Positions 8,850 to 17,622 of a stretch of DNA of 64,000 nucleotides are shown here, in pieces. How positions within the stretch are numbered: position 1 is the stretch's first letter; every line of letters begins with the position of its first letter. The notes beneath the pieces are model-generated. The model saw nothing but the letters and a program-made list of their open reading frames with translations. It was not told where the DNA came from and ran no database searches. The position numbers and the translations under genes are program-made. This DNA comes from Acinetobacter bohemicus ANC 3994. Its GTDB lineage: Bacteria > Pseudomonadota > Gammaproteobacteria > Pseudomonadales > Moraxellaceae. The stretch spans positions 846,349-910,348 of the forward strand of contig NZ_KB849164.1 in the NCBI RefSeq assembly GCF_000367925.1, in the 5' to 3' direction.

Positions 8850-9121
8850 CTATAGGGTCTATTGATATTTGAAAAATGGATTGCGTTGTCGGCTAAAATG
8901 GAGCAGGCAAGGTATGAAACGTAGGCAATAGCGAGACTATTTTCAAGTTTCATTACGAAGACTGAGATCATTTTAGCCACAACCTTTCAGGACAAGCGTG
9001 TTTTTGCCTCAACTGCGTTACGAATGATTCACTTAGAATAACTAAGCTGCATCATCCGTGTCTTGTATCGTCTAAAAACACGCGTTGTCGCAACCACTTT
9101 GAAATGCCAATAGACCCTAGG
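8850..9121. repeat. Inverted-repeat element of about 272 bp (MITE-like)
   Basis: The left end CTATAGGGTCTATTGATATT and the right end, read on the other strand as TCCTAGGGTCTATTGGCATT, are imperfect terminal inverted repeats. Weaker symmetry continues inward (TGGATTGCG against TGGTTGCG). A second inverted pair inside (AGCGTGTTTTT at about 8996 and AAAAACACGCG near 9075) would form a nested hairpin. No transposase or credible ORF is present. The element sits between divergent genes. No clear target duplication was seen, so calling it mobile is inference. Confidence 0.6.
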
Positions 9122-9183
9122 ATTCATCCTATAAATAACTTAACATAAGACACCTGAAAATAAAGCTGTTATCGAGGTTGTTT

Positions 9184-9708
9184 ATGTCATCCCAAACGCC
9201 ATATAAGGTGTTATGTGTCTGTTTAGGAAATATTTGCCGCTCTCCAACGGCAGAAGTTGTACTTAGACATTTTTGTGATAAACAACAACTCAATATTGTG
9301 ATTGATTCTGCTGGAACCAGTAATTATCATCCAAACAAAGCACCCGATGGGCGTAGTCAACAACATGCTTTAAAACGTGGTTATGACTTGTCTGCATTAC
9401 GTGCTCGTCAATTAAAAGCTCAAGATTTTATTGATTTTGATTTGATCTTAGCCATGGATCATGAAAATTTATTCAATATTCAGGCGCTTTTAAATCAAGT
9501 TCAGACAGAATATGGCGCAAGTCAAATTCGGGCAAAAATTGCATTGATGAGTGAATATGATCAAACTTATCTCAAGCAAGCCTTACCAGATCCCTACTAT
9601 GGTGGGGAAGATGGTTTTGAACGTGTATTGGATCAGTGTGAATCGAGTAGTTTGGCTTGGGTCAGTATTTTTAAACAACAGTTCAAACAACAGATAGATG
9701 TGAAATAA
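9184..9708 (+). CDS. Low-molecular-weight protein-tyrosine phosphatase
   Basis: Arginine/aspartate-dependent phosphatase (174 aa) with the P-loop VCLGNICRSPTAE at the N-terminus: nucleophile C13 and R19 in the C-x5-R motif. The acid-base segment LPDPYYGG is near residue 137. I chose the ATG at 9184, with GAGG at 9174-9177 six bases upstream; a TTG six bases earlier is also in frame but too close to that site. The gene heads a forward run with murB 13 bp downstream. The substrate may be a phosphotyrosine protein or, in some relatives, a capsule kinase; no kinase gene is nearby. Confidence 0.9.
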   Translation: MSSQTPYKVLCVCLGNICRSPTAEVVLRHFCDKQQLNIVIDSAGTSNYHPNKAPDGRSQQHALKRGYDLSALRARQLKAQDFIDFDLILAMDHENLFNIQALLNQVQTEYGASQIRAKIALMSEYDQTYLKQALPDPYYGGEDGFERVLDQCESSSLAWVSIFKQQFKQQIDVK

Positions 9709-9721
9709 AGGTTTAAGAACA

Positions 9722-10756
9722 ATGAATATTCAGAATCAAATTCAGCTTAAGCCTTTTAATACCTTAAGTCTTGATGTAACAGCATCACATTACATCAAAG
9801 TTCAAAGTGATGAAGCATTAGTTGAAGCGCTAAACTATGCCAAACAACATTCGTTAAATGTTTTGATTTTGTCTGGCGGTAGCAATATGTTGTTGCCTGA
9901 ACATATTCATGCACTTGTGATTCATATGGATATTCAAGGCATTGAATATCTTGCTGAAGATGAGCACAGTAAAACCATTCGAGTGGGTGCAGGACAAATA
10001 TGGCATGATTTTGTGTTGTGGACGACTTCTCAGTATTTATACGGCTTACAAAATTTGGCTTTAATTCCCGGCTTAGTTGGTGCATCTCCAGTGCAAAATA
10101 TTGGTGCTTATGGCGTTGAAGTCGGTGAATTTATTGAATCCGTTCAAGTTTATGATCGTCAATTGGAAACGTTCAGCACCATTTTTGCAAAAGATTGTGA
10201 TTTTTCATATCGACATAGTATTTTCAAAGATGATCCAAACCGTTTTGTAATTACGCATGTGATTTTTAAATTGCTTAAGCATGCCGATTTAATGCTGAAT
10301 TATGGTGATTTGAAACAAGCGGTGGGTGATGAACAAACTGCGGAGAATTTGCAAAAGCAAGTGATTGAAATCCGTCAAAGCAAGTTGCCCGATCCCAAAG
10401 AATATCCTAACGTCGGAAGTTTCTTTAAAAATCCGATTATTACAGAACAGCTTTATGACCATTTAGCGCTAACATTTTCAAAGTTGCCTCATTACCCTCA
10501 AGCGACAGGTGGCGTTAAAATAGCGGCAGGATGGTTGATTGATCAATCGGGTTGGAAAGGTAAACAGCTCGGGATGGTGGGTATGTTTCATAAACAAGCC
10601 TTGGTTTTGGTCAATTATGACAAGGCTACGTTGGCAGATGTACAAGCAACGTATCATGCAGTACAACACGATGTTTATCAAAAATTTAACATTTTATTAG
10701 AGCCTGAGCCTGTATTGTTTAATGAGTCAGGTTTAATTCGTTCACATTTGGAATAA
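9722..10756 (+). CDS. murB: UDP-N-acetylenolpyruvoylglucosamine reductase
   Basis: Flavoenzyme that reduces UDP-GlcNAc-enolpyruvate to UDP-MurNAc with NADPH, the second committed step of peptidoglycan precursor synthesis. The FAD-binding motif LSGGSNMLLP is near residue 56, GASPVQNIGAYGVEV near 121, SYRHSIFK near 161, and the catalytic Ser segment PNVGSFFKNPI near 229. The C-terminal LLEPEP carries the conserved Glu. The 344-aa length and the tyrosine-loop insertion fit the type I (E. coli-like) enzyme. The gene is tightly spaced between the phosphatase and the DUF218 gene, probably in one transcript. Confidence 0.95.
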   Translation: MNIQNQIQLKPFNTLSLDVTASHYIKVQSDEALVEALNYAKQHSLNVLILSGGSNMLLPEHIHALVIHMDIQGIEYLAEDEHSKTIRVGAGQIWHDFVLWTTSQYLYGLQNLALIPGLVGASPVQNIGAYGVEVGEFIESVQVYDRQLETFSTIFAKDCDFSYRHSIFKDDPNRFVITHVIFKLLKHADLMLNYGDLKQAVGDEQTAENLQKQVIEIRQSKLPDPKEYPNVGSFFKNPIITEQLYDHLALTFSKLPHYPQATGGVKIAAGWLIDQSGWKGKQLGMVGMFHKQALVLVNYDKATLADVQATYHAVQHDVYQKFNILLEPEPVLFNESGLIRSHLE

Positions 10757-10762
10757 AAAATT

Positions 10763-11890
10763 ATGGCGAAAACACATTGGATGGTTCGATTGGTACAAAT
10801 AGCTTCTGTGTTATTTGTACTGTTCGGCTGTTTTATGGTTTTGATTTATTCGCCATTTTATTCGCAGTGGGTCGTTAAGGGGCTGAATCATTTTGTTCCT
10901 GTCGAAGTCAATCAAGTTGCAGCAAAAAGCCAACAAATGGCAGCATTAAGTGAACATGAGAATTTAGAGCCGGGTTCTAAACTGTGGATTGCACGCCAAG
11001 CCTATTTAAAGTTGATGGAAGAAGCGATACAAAGTCATAATTCTCAAGATTTGACTGTGATTCAAGCGCGATATAAAGCCTTACAACAAATGATTGAGGA
11101 AGCACAACAGCAAGAAAAGGATGAACAGGAAAAACCACGTATTCCGTTACTTGCAAAAACAGTGGATGAGGAAGTAGAACAAGTAGATCCGACACAAGTG
11201 GTTAAAGATTTATTGGATTTGAACAGTACTGAAAATAAAGCGTTAATGGAAAAATATGTAGAATTTCTTCGCACGCATAAAATTGCAGAGCAAGTGGTTG
11301 CTCAAGAACCTGTAGATGAAACGATTTATCAAGATATTGCATTAATTCACGAACAGAATGCACAGCCTCAACCGCAAAGTTCAAAACCTTATGCCATTGT
11401 GGTATTGGGTGGTGGACTCACTTTAGATAAGAATGGTCAAGATATTGTGGTCAATGATTACACACGGCTACGCTTAGAAAAGACTTTAGCGATAGAAAAA
11501 CAATATCAACTGCCGATTGTTTTAAGTGGTGTAGAAGCGCCTTATATGCAGCGATGGTTAAAGAAATATGATGTGGATGCAAAATTACTGGAAGACCGAA
11601 GCATGAATACTTGCGAAAACTCGCGTTTTAGCTCGTTATTATTACAAAAAAAGGGTGGAGCACCGAGGGTGATTTTAATCACAGATCGTTATCATATGCC
11701 GCGTACACGTCGTTTATTTGCATTAAATGGTATTGAAACCGTACCTGTTGAAGCACCGATGCCAACACAGTTGACTAATTGGCGTCCAAGTCAGCAGAAT
11801 TATGATCATAGTCGCCGTGCGAATTATGAAATGTTAGCCACGATTCGTGATGTTTGGTTTGGTTCAAGTGACTGTCGGGAGGTGCCTTAA
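10763..11890 (+). CDS. YdcF-like DUF218 membrane-anchored protein
   Basis: 375-aa protein with one N-terminal membrane helix (residues ~8-32, LVQIASVLFVLFGCFMVLIY). A long charged, Gln/Glu-rich periplasmic stretch (~50-190) that may form coiled coil comes next. The C-terminal DUF218 domain begins YAIVVLGGGLTLDKNG near 211, with LEDRSMNTCENSRF and ITDRYHMPRTRRLF further on. DUF218 proteins include SanA and ElyC, implicated in envelope integrity and polyprenol-linked precursor use. The position directly after murB (6 bp gap) supports an envelope role, but the biochemical activity is unknown. Confidence 0.8.
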   Translation: MAKTHWMVRLVQIASVLFVLFGCFMVLIYSPFYSQWVVKGLNHFVPVEVNQVAAKSQQMAALSEHENLEPGSKLWIARQAYLKLMEEAIQSHNSQDLTVIQARYKALQQMIEEAQQQEKDEQEKPRIPLLAKTVDEEVEQVDPTQVVKDLLDLNSTENKALMEKYVEFLRTHKIAEQVVAQEPVDETIYQDIALIHEQNAQPQPQSSKPYAIVVLGGGLTLDKNGQDIVVNDYTRLRLEKTLAIEKQYQLPIVLSGVEAPYMQRWLKKYDVDAKLLEDRSMNTCENSRFSSLLLQKKGGAPRVILITDRYHMPRTRRLFALNGIETVPVEAPMPTQLTNWRPSQQNYDHSRRANYEMLATIRDVWFGSSDCREVP

Positions 11891-12934
11891 ATGTCAGATA
11901 TCCCATTTTTAAATCCAACGATTTTAAAACAGTTAGATTTACCTGTTCCGAGTCGAGAAACTACACCACAATTACTGGAAGCATTAAATCTCAATCGACC
12001 TTATCAACCTTCGGTTGAAATTCAGGCTTATCGTAAGCTGTATGGTTTAAATTTATTAGCGTGTGAGCAGTGGCAAGGCTATGTGCAAATGCCTTTATTT
12101 AAATTGCATGTCCAAGTCTTTCAACCGAATTTAGAAAACCTACCGTTTGATCAAATCCGTGGGACGGTATTTTTACTGCATGGTTATTTAGAACATAGCG
12201 GTATTTATCAGCCGATTATTGCTGAATTGCTGGAACAGGGTTTTAGTGTAATTACCTATGATTTACCCGGTCATGGTTTAAGTGATGGTTCGCCTGCGAA
12301 CATTAAAAACTTTGATCATTACCAACATGTTTTACATGCAGTATACCAATATGTGAAAAATGCCAGTCAATTGCCTAAACCGTGGTTAGGCATTGGACAA
12401 AGCACAGGCGGGGCAATTTGGTTGCATCATTTATTGGATTTTGCACAGCGCCGTGAAAACCCTTATGTAGAGCGCGTTTTATTGCTTTCTCCGCTGATTC
12501 GACCTGCGAAATCCGCTTGGTGGCATAATTCGGTTGGCTTGGGCATTATTCGACGCATTAAACGTCAAGTGCCGCGTCATTTTAGACGTAATAACCACAA
12601 TCCTGAGTTTCTACGCTTTGTGCGTTTAAAAGATCCTTTACAGCCGCGGATGATGGGCATGGATTGGATTTTAGCAATGTCGAAATGGATGCAAGAGATG
12701 GAAGCGCGTCCAGCATGTCGTATTCCTGTATGGTTGGCGCAAGGTGCGTTAGATGAGACAGTCGACTGGCGTTACAATATTGAGTTTATTCGTCGTAAGT
12801 TTCGACTTCAAACCTTATTGATGTTAGAAGAAGGTTCTCATCAATTGATTAATGAACGTGCGGATATTCGTGCAGCATTGACTGGTTTAATTCCTGCCTT
12901 TTTACATGCACAAAGTTCAGATGGTTATTATTAA
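11891..12934 (+). CDS. Alpha/beta hydrolase, lysophospholipase/monoacylglycerol lipase-like
   Basis: Serine hydrolase of 347 aa with the oxyanion-region motif LLHGYLEHSGIYQPI near residue 96, the nucleophile elbow GQSTGG (Ser ~170), catalytic Asp in QGALDETVDW (~280) and His in EGSHQLINE (~316). The order fits the Hydrolase_4 family (lysophospholipase L2, monoglyceride lipase). No signal peptide is evident. Its start codon directly follows the stop of the DUF218 gene, and it is the last gene before a strong terminator, so it closes the phosphatase-murB-DUF218 transcript. Confidence 0.85.
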   Translation: MSDIPFLNPTILKQLDLPVPSRETTPQLLEALNLNRPYQPSVEIQAYRKLYGLNLLACEQWQGYVQMPLFKLHVQVFQPNLENLPFDQIRGTVFLLHGYLEHSGIYQPIIAELLEQGFSVITYDLPGHGLSDGSPANIKNFDHYQHVLHAVYQYVKNASQLPKPWLGIGQSTGGAIWLHHLLDFAQRRENPYVERVLLLSPLIRPAKSAWWHNSVGLGIIRRIKRQVPRHFRRNNHNPEFLRFVRLKDPLQPRMMGMDWILAMSKWMQEMEARPACRIPVWLAQGALDETVDWRYNIEFIRRKFRLQTLLMLEEGSHQLINERADIRAALTGLIPAFLHAQSSDGYY

Positions 12935-12974
12935 AACTTTATCGCAGTTGCACTTCGTTTGAGAATCTAAGTAT

Positions 12975-13008
12975 AAAAAGAGGTCAGATCAATATGACCT
13001 CTTTTTTT
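12975..13008 (+). terminator. Rho-independent terminator after the hydrolase gene
   Basis: The arms AAAAGAGGTCA and TGACCTCTTTT are followed by further Ts. This is a strong, nearly symmetric intrinsic terminator. Confidence 0.9.
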
Positions 13009-13227
13009 GATTAAAAATATGTCCTTTTAGATCAGAAAATTTGAAATGGGAAACAAAGGTTTTACTTATTTGAGTTTTGCATACGTTTTTATTTATAGCT
13101 GAGATTTGATAAAAGTTCACAATAAATGCTTAATAAAAATTCAGCTTTAATTTGCTGATCTTATGATTTCTCAAAAGTTTTATGCTGCGTTACATTGGTT
13201 TTAGTTTAGTCACAAGAGGTCGCTAAT

Positions 13228-13275
13228 ATGACAATGAAATCAATACGGTATAACAGTGGAGATCTAGCTTGCTAA
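13228..13275 (+). CDS. Possible 15-residue peptide (leader-like)
   Basis: The ATG at 13228 is preceded by AGAGG at 13215-13219 with an 8-base gap and opens a 15-codon frame (MTMKSIRYNSGDLAC) ending in TAA. It is too short for any family call. The frame overlaps a local hairpin (GAGATCTAGCTT...AAGCTC). Interest rests on the ribosome-binding site and the downstream orphan terminator. Confidence 0.25.
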   Translation: MTMKSIRYNSGDLAC

Positions 13276-13399
13276 AGCTCAACTGCACCAACAAAATCAG
13301 TAATCATCAAACTTTATATTGGGGTGAAAAAATAAAGTTTGATACTTCCTTCGCACAAAGTAACGACAATAAAAGAAACATACAATGATAATGCTTTTG

Positions 13400-13425
13400 A
13401 AGTCCCAGCAATTGGGACTTTTTTT
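13400..13425 (+). terminator. Rho-independent terminator with no upstream gene
   Basis: The arms AAGTCCC and GGGACTT are separated by AGCAATT and followed by a T run on the forward strand. The opposite strand has no T run, so it serves a forward transcript. Confidence 0.8.
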
Positions 13426-13441
13426 ATTTCAATGACTTGGT

Positions 13442-14440
13442 TTAATCTGTAATTTGACGTACTGCATTAGATAGGTCAATCGGTTCAATATGTTGAATTT
13501 TATTGCCAAAGCTTCTTAACCACCAAACCAGTTGTGAAGTGAAAGGTACTGTAGCGGTAATTTGTGCTAAACCATTTTCCAGTTTCTGTATGGTTTGGTC
13601 TTTGCTAAGTTGGCTTTCATCAAAATAATGTGCATCTTCTTCAGACATGGTTAACTCTAAAGCAATGTTTTCGGTTGGCTTGTTATAATCTACTCTAAAA
13701 CCTAATGCACCAGAGTCAATATAAGCATCAATGTCAAAGTGAATCGGATGCATTGCACGTGAGTTTAAAACAATGGCTGATTTAAAACGGTGCAAGGCAA
13801 AAGTTTGAATGTCAGTTTTATCATGGCGGGTACAAATTAAATAAATAATCGCACCTTTTTGTACCAATGCTAAAGGATTTAACGTATAGGTTTTTTCTTC
13901 GCTTAAATGACTACGTCCTTGATAAACACACTCTAATTGTTTGTCTTGCAGTAAACCTTCATAAATGGCTTGTTGGGCCAATTTGTCGACTAGGGGAGGA
14001 ATGAGAGGTTGATTCGCTGGAACAATACGCACCCGATTAATCCATTGGCGTACATTGTTCTGAGTGGATAAGCTACGACGTGCCAAATCAAACCATGGAT
14101 TCATTTCTTCAATTAGACTTGGTGGCAGTAAGTGCTTTAAATGTTCCTCTACCATCATGAACGTCACTGCTTGAGAGCTGGTCATATGCGGTAAGCTTTG
14201 AATTGGCGCATCTGAACGCCAACGCCAACCTTGAGGGACCGTTTTACTACTTTCAATAGGGAAACGTAGCGAGATTTGATTTAAATCACGCTGAATGGTG
14301 CGCAGGCTGATATCAATACCTTCACGTTGCAAAATTTCTTGTAATTCTCGAGTACCCATCCACTTTCCAGTAGAAAGGCGAGATAAAATTTGCCATTGTC
14401 GGTACAGACTATTGGATGTTTCTTTTTCTTGTGAAGACAT
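13442..14440 (-). CDS. WYL-domain transcriptional regulator
   Basis: DNA-binding regulator of about 332 aa. A winged helix-turn-helix lies at the N-terminus (SLYRQWQILSRLSTGKWMG then TRELQEILQREGIDISLRTIQRDLNQIS). The WYL ligand-sensing domain occupies ~140-260 and ends in the WCX-like C-terminal region. WYL domains bind nucleotide-like or other small ligands. A longer frame opens at 14623, but its extra residues are not family-like, so the ATG at 14440 is preferred. It is divergent from the ATP-grasp/alpha-E/transglutaminase/Anbu cluster, with ~195 bp between, and is the obvious candidate for controlling it (inference). Confidence 0.82.
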   Translation of the reverse strand: MSSQEKETSNSLYRQWQILSRLSTGKWMGTRELQEILQREGIDISLRTIQRDLNQISLRFPIESSKTVPQGWRWRSDAPIQSLPHMTSSQAVTFMMVEEHLKHLLPPSLIEEMNPWFDLARRSLSTQNNVRQWINRVRIVPANQPLIPPLVDKLAQQAIYEGLLQDKQLECVYQGRSHLSEEKTYTLNPLALVQKGAIIYLICTRHDKTDIQTFALHRFKSAIVLNSRAMHPIHFDIDAYIDSGALGFRVDYNKPTENIALELTMSEEDAHYFDESQLSKDQTIQKLENGLAQITATVPFTSQLVWWLRSFGNKIQHIEPIDLSNAVRQITD

Positions 14441-14636
14441 AACTGAAATTAAAAATCGAGTAGCTTGTTTATATCTCCATTGCATGCCGAACACAATAAA
14501 AAAACTGAATATTTTTCCAAGCTTTTCCAGTTGGAACGTTCTATATTGGATGGATAAAGAAGCAAAAGTGTTTATCGCTGATTGGCATGCTTGTTGCTTA
14601 ATCTTACTTACAATAGATAACAATGATGAGGTTTGT

Positions 14637-16193
14637 ATGCTTAAAGAAAATCAAGATACAAATTCGATTTCGACGCTAGAACGTTTTCCTAATGATGCTG
14701 GATTAAATGTGAATACATCTGGAACAACTCAATTTACAACTTCGCCTAAAGAAAATACTTTATTTCAACAACTTAAATCACATTTTTTCAATGAATTGCT
14801 TGATGATCACAGCATGTCGGGTGAAACCTGTAACAAAATCGAGCAGTGGTTATCACAACATACGATTGAAGAATTAAAATCATTAAATCAAACCGCTAAA
14901 GATCACTTTTTATATGAGGGGATTACCTTTACCGTATATGGCGAATCTGAAGGGATTGAACGAACCATTCCGTATGATTTAATCCCACGTGTAATTGAGA
15001 AAAAGCAATGGAATAAAGTTGCACTTGGCTGTGCACAACGGGTTCGCGCGCTGAATTTATTTTTACACGATATTTACCATCAACAAGATATTTTAAAAGC
15101 CAATATTGTCCCTGAGTTACAAGTACTGACGCATGAAGCCTATCAACCGCATATGTATGCACATGACTTGAAAGGTAAAATTTATAGTCAAATTAGCGGC
15201 ATTGATATTATTCGTGACCGACATGGTGAGTTTTATGTTTTGGAAGATAATTTAAGAACACCTTCGGGCGTTTCTTATATGCTAGAAAGTCGAAAAATCA
15301 GCCAAAAACTTATGCCTGAATTGTGTCAGCAAAATAATATTTTAGGCATTGAGCAATATCCACAATTACTCAAAGAAATTTTGGCTGAAAATGCCTATGT
15401 AGACCGACCTTTTATCGTGGTACTTACACCCGGACGTTATAACAGCGCATATTATGAACATTCTTTCTTGGCAAGGGAAATGGATGTGCCTTTAGTGACA
15501 TCGCGTGACCTTTTTGTAGAGAACGATAAGGTTTATGTCAAAACGATTCGTGGAAGGCAGCAGGTTGATGTAATTTATCGTCGAGTCGATGATGAATATT
15601 TAGATCCTTTATGTTTTCTGCCTAATAGTTCCTTAGGTGTTGCTGGCTTAATGTCCGCTTATTTAAATCACAATGTCGTGATTGCAAATGCACCGGGTAC
15701 TGGCGTGGCTGATGATAAATCCATCTATCCATATGTGGATAAAATGATTCATTTTTACTTGGGTGAAGACGCAATTTTAAAAAATGTACCAACGTATCAA
15801 TGCCGTGAAGCTCAAGATTTAGATTATGTATTATCTAACTTGGCTGAGCTGGTGGTGAAGGAAGCTCAAGGTTCCGGGGGCTATGGCATGTTGATTGGTC
15901 CACAATCCTCGAAAAATCAAATTGAACTATTTCGAGATAAAATTATTGCAGCGCCGCATTTGTATATTGCGCAGCCGACGTTGGAGTTATCTGTTTGTCC
16001 AACAATGACAGATTATGGTGTGGCAGAACGTCATATTGATTTACGTCCATTCGTTTTAAGTTCGCCATATCGTACGGAAATCGTTCCGGGGGGCTTAACA
16101 CGTGTGGCAATGCAAGCGGGTTCTTTAGTGGTGAATTCTTCACAAGGTGGCGGAGTTAAAGACACATGGGTTGTCGATAATCTTCATTCATAA
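14637..16193 (+). CDS. Circularly permuted ATP-grasp type 2 protein
   Basis: 518-aa member of the DUF404/DUF407 (CP_ATPgrasp_2) family. The motif YGESEGIERTIPYDLIPRVI lies near residue 101, GIDIIRDRHGEFYVLEDNLRTPSGVSY near 189-215 and VVKEAQGSGGYGMLIG near 406. These correspond to permuted ATP-grasp nucleotide-binding blocks. The start at 14637 has GAGG at 14627-14630; an upstream in-frame extension overlaps the divergent regulator and is rejected. Family members form amide or ester bonds, possibly peptide-like, but no substrate is established. It is the first gene of a conserved cluster with alpha-E, transglutaminase and Anbu genes. Confidence 0.9.
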   Translation: MLKENQDTNSISTLERFPNDAGLNVNTSGTTQFTTSPKENTLFQQLKSHFFNELLDDHSMSGETCNKIEQWLSQHTIEELKSLNQTAKDHFLYEGITFTVYGESEGIERTIPYDLIPRVIEKKQWNKVALGCAQRVRALNLFLHDIYHQQDILKANIVPELQVLTHEAYQPHMYAHDLKGKIYSQISGIDIIRDRHGEFYVLEDNLRTPSGVSYMLESRKISQKLMPELCQQNNILGIEQYPQLLKEILAENAYVDRPFIVVLTPGRYNSAYYEHSFLAREMDVPLVTSRDLFVENDKVYVKTIRGRQQVDVIYRRVDDEYLDPLCFLPNSSLGVAGLMSAYLNHNVVIANAPGTGVADDKSIYPYVDKMIHFYLGEDAILKNVPTYQCREAQDLDYVLSNLAELVVKEAQGSGGYGMLIGPQSSKNQIELFRDKIIAAPHLYIAQPTLELSVCPTMTDYGVAERHIDLRPFVLSSPYRTEIVPGGLTRVAMQAGSLVVNSSQGGGVKDTWVVDNLHS

Positions 16194-16217
16194 ACACTTA
16201 ACCATGGGGATGAAATT

Positions 16218-16820
16218 ATGATTTTATTAAATAGCAATGCTCAACATATTTTTTGGTTAGGTCGATATTTAACTCGTATTCAATATTTATGTGGTCAATT
16301 TCCATTTTATGATAACCAAGATGCGTTGGGATATGCACATGCTTTTTGCTTGCCCGCTTTTGATGCAAGCTCGTTAAATACTTTATTACTGGATACAGAA
16401 CAACCTTCATCCTTTCATCAACAGTTTCAATACGCAAAAGATAATGTACAAGATTTACGTGGAGTGCTTTCCGCAAAAGCCTATGCTGAACTAAATCAAC
16501 TCATTAAAAATGCCAATGAAAATGCAGCGTATATCTGTGATGTTGCTGGAGAGTGTCATGAGGTTTTAGAAGCAGAGCCTGAAGATATTTTCCTGTTTTT
16601 TACTTTGGGTCAAAATATAGAACAGTTAGACCGACAAATTCGCTTGAAACAAGACCAGCTGAGCACACTCGAAAAGATTGATCACATTGTCGGTTTTTTG
16701 CATCAGATTGGTTGGAATGGGTTGAATCAGGCATGGCAGCAACTTAAATTAACTCCAGATAGTATGAATTTTTATCAATTTAGTGATCATATTCAGCATT
16801 TATTTGAGGTGGATGTATGA
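16218..16820 (+). CDS. Alpha-E domain protein (DUF403), short form
   Basis: 200-aa protein beginning MILLNSNAQHIFWLGRYLTR, the N-terminal signature of alpha-E (DUF403) proteins, which usually start with an AE[RN]-x-YWxGRYxER-like helix. Typical members are about 300 aa, so this one is distinctly short. No frameshift is apparent, and the C-terminus (MNFYQFSDHIQHLFEVDV) looks natural. Mostly helical by composition. Start ATG 16236 is not favoured because GGGGATG precedes the ATG at 16218. Its last codon overlaps the transglutaminase start by four bases (ATGA). The biochemical role is unknown; it always accompanies the ATP-grasp protein in such clusters. Confidence 0.8.
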   Translation: MILLNSNAQHIFWLGRYLTRIQYLCGQFPFYDNQDALGYAHAFCLPAFDASSLNTLLLDTEQPSSFHQQFQYAKDNVQDLRGVLSAKAYAELNQLIKNANENAAYICDVAGECHEVLEAEPEDIFLFFTLGQNIEQLDRQIRLKQDQLSTLEKIDHIVGFLHQIGWNGLNQAWQQLKLTPDSMNFYQFSDHIQHLFEVDV

Positions 16821-17596
16821 AGTTGATGATTAACCACCAAACTCACTATAGCTATAGTGATCAGGCATGTAACAGTATTCAGTATATTAAAATGACCCCG
16901 ATGAGCAATGTACATCAGCAGGTGCAGTGTTGGGATGTGAGTGTGCCGGGTCAGAAAGAAATTAAGGCGGATGCATTTAATAATATTTGGATTACCAGTT
17001 CACAGCGACAACCCTATCAGCAAATGACGATTATGGCGCAGGGGATCATCGAGATGAATCCTCACACCCAATTTGGGATTGATATACCCATCAATCCAAA
17101 TTTATTTTTGCAACCTACAGCAAATACTTTGTGTAATGCTGAAATGAAAGATTTTGCCAAGCGGCATGTGCCATATTTAACCCGAGAACATTTAATTCAT
17201 TTATCTACAGCAATTTTACAGCATATTCCTTACGTGCCTGATCAGACCTCAGTGCAAACCTCTGCGATTGATGCCTTCCAACATCGGCAAGGGGTGTGTC
17301 AAGATCATAGCCATGTCTTTATCGCCATGTGTAAGTATTTGGGTTTACCCGCACGTTATGTATCGGGGTATTTATTTGTAGCAAATACTTCTCACCTTGC
17401 AAGTCATGCTTGGGCAGAGGTTTTTTTTGACAATACGTGGTATTGTTTTGATACAAGTAACCAATTATTTACGCTAAATTCACATATTTATGTGGCAATA
17501 GGTCGTGATTATTGGGATGTTGCACCTGTTCGAGGTATAAGAGAGCGTGGTGGTATTGAGTCTATGAATTCTATTGTTCAAGTACTCGCTTGCTGA
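16817..17596 (+). CDS. Transglutaminase-like cysteine protease family protein
   Basis: 259-aa protein with an N-terminal beta domain (Bact_transglu_N, residues ~1-90) and a transglutaminase core. The catalytic Cys sits in RQGVCQDHSHVFIAMCKYLGLPARYVSGY near residue 158, His in SHAWAEVFF near 197, and Asp in WYCFDTSN near 213, giving a Cys-His-Asp triad. No signal peptide is present, so it is cytoplasmic. Bacterial members act as peptidases or amide hydrolases rather than cross-linkers in several cases. It is translationally coupled to the alpha-E gene and 26 bp upstream of the Anbu gene. Confidence 0.9.
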   Translation: MKLMINHQTHYSYSDQACNSIQYIKMTPMSNVHQQVQCWDVSVPGQKEIKADAFNNIWITSSQRQPYQQMTIMAQGIIEMNPHTQFGIDIPINPNLFLQPTANTLCNAEMKDFAKRHVPYLTREHLIHLSTAILQHIPYVPDQTSVQTSAIDAFQHRQGVCQDHSHVFIAMCKYLGLPARYVSGYLFVANTSHLASHAWAEVFFDNTWYCFDTSNQLFTLNSHIYVAIGRDYWDVAPVRGIRERGGIESMNSIVQVLAC

Positions 17597-17622
17597 AAAT
17601 TTGAAGGTCATAGGAGTTGTTA

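Larger units (their letters stand above)
13009..13425 (+). ncRNA. Possible small RNA or leader transcript ending at an orphan terminator
   Basis: About 400 bp between two terminators holds no ordinary gene, yet it ends in a forward-oriented intrinsic terminator (13400-13425). The only gene nearby that could use that hairpin, the reverse WYL regulator, would lack a T tract in its direction. Either a small RNA or the short frame at 13228-13275 is therefore expected to be transcribed forward. I could not fix a promoter with confidence. Confidence 0.35.

Noticed and set aside
14295..14636. N-terminal extension of the ATP-grasp gene
   Set aside because: Overlaps the divergent WYL regulator and is not family-like; ATG 14637 has a good ribosome-binding site.
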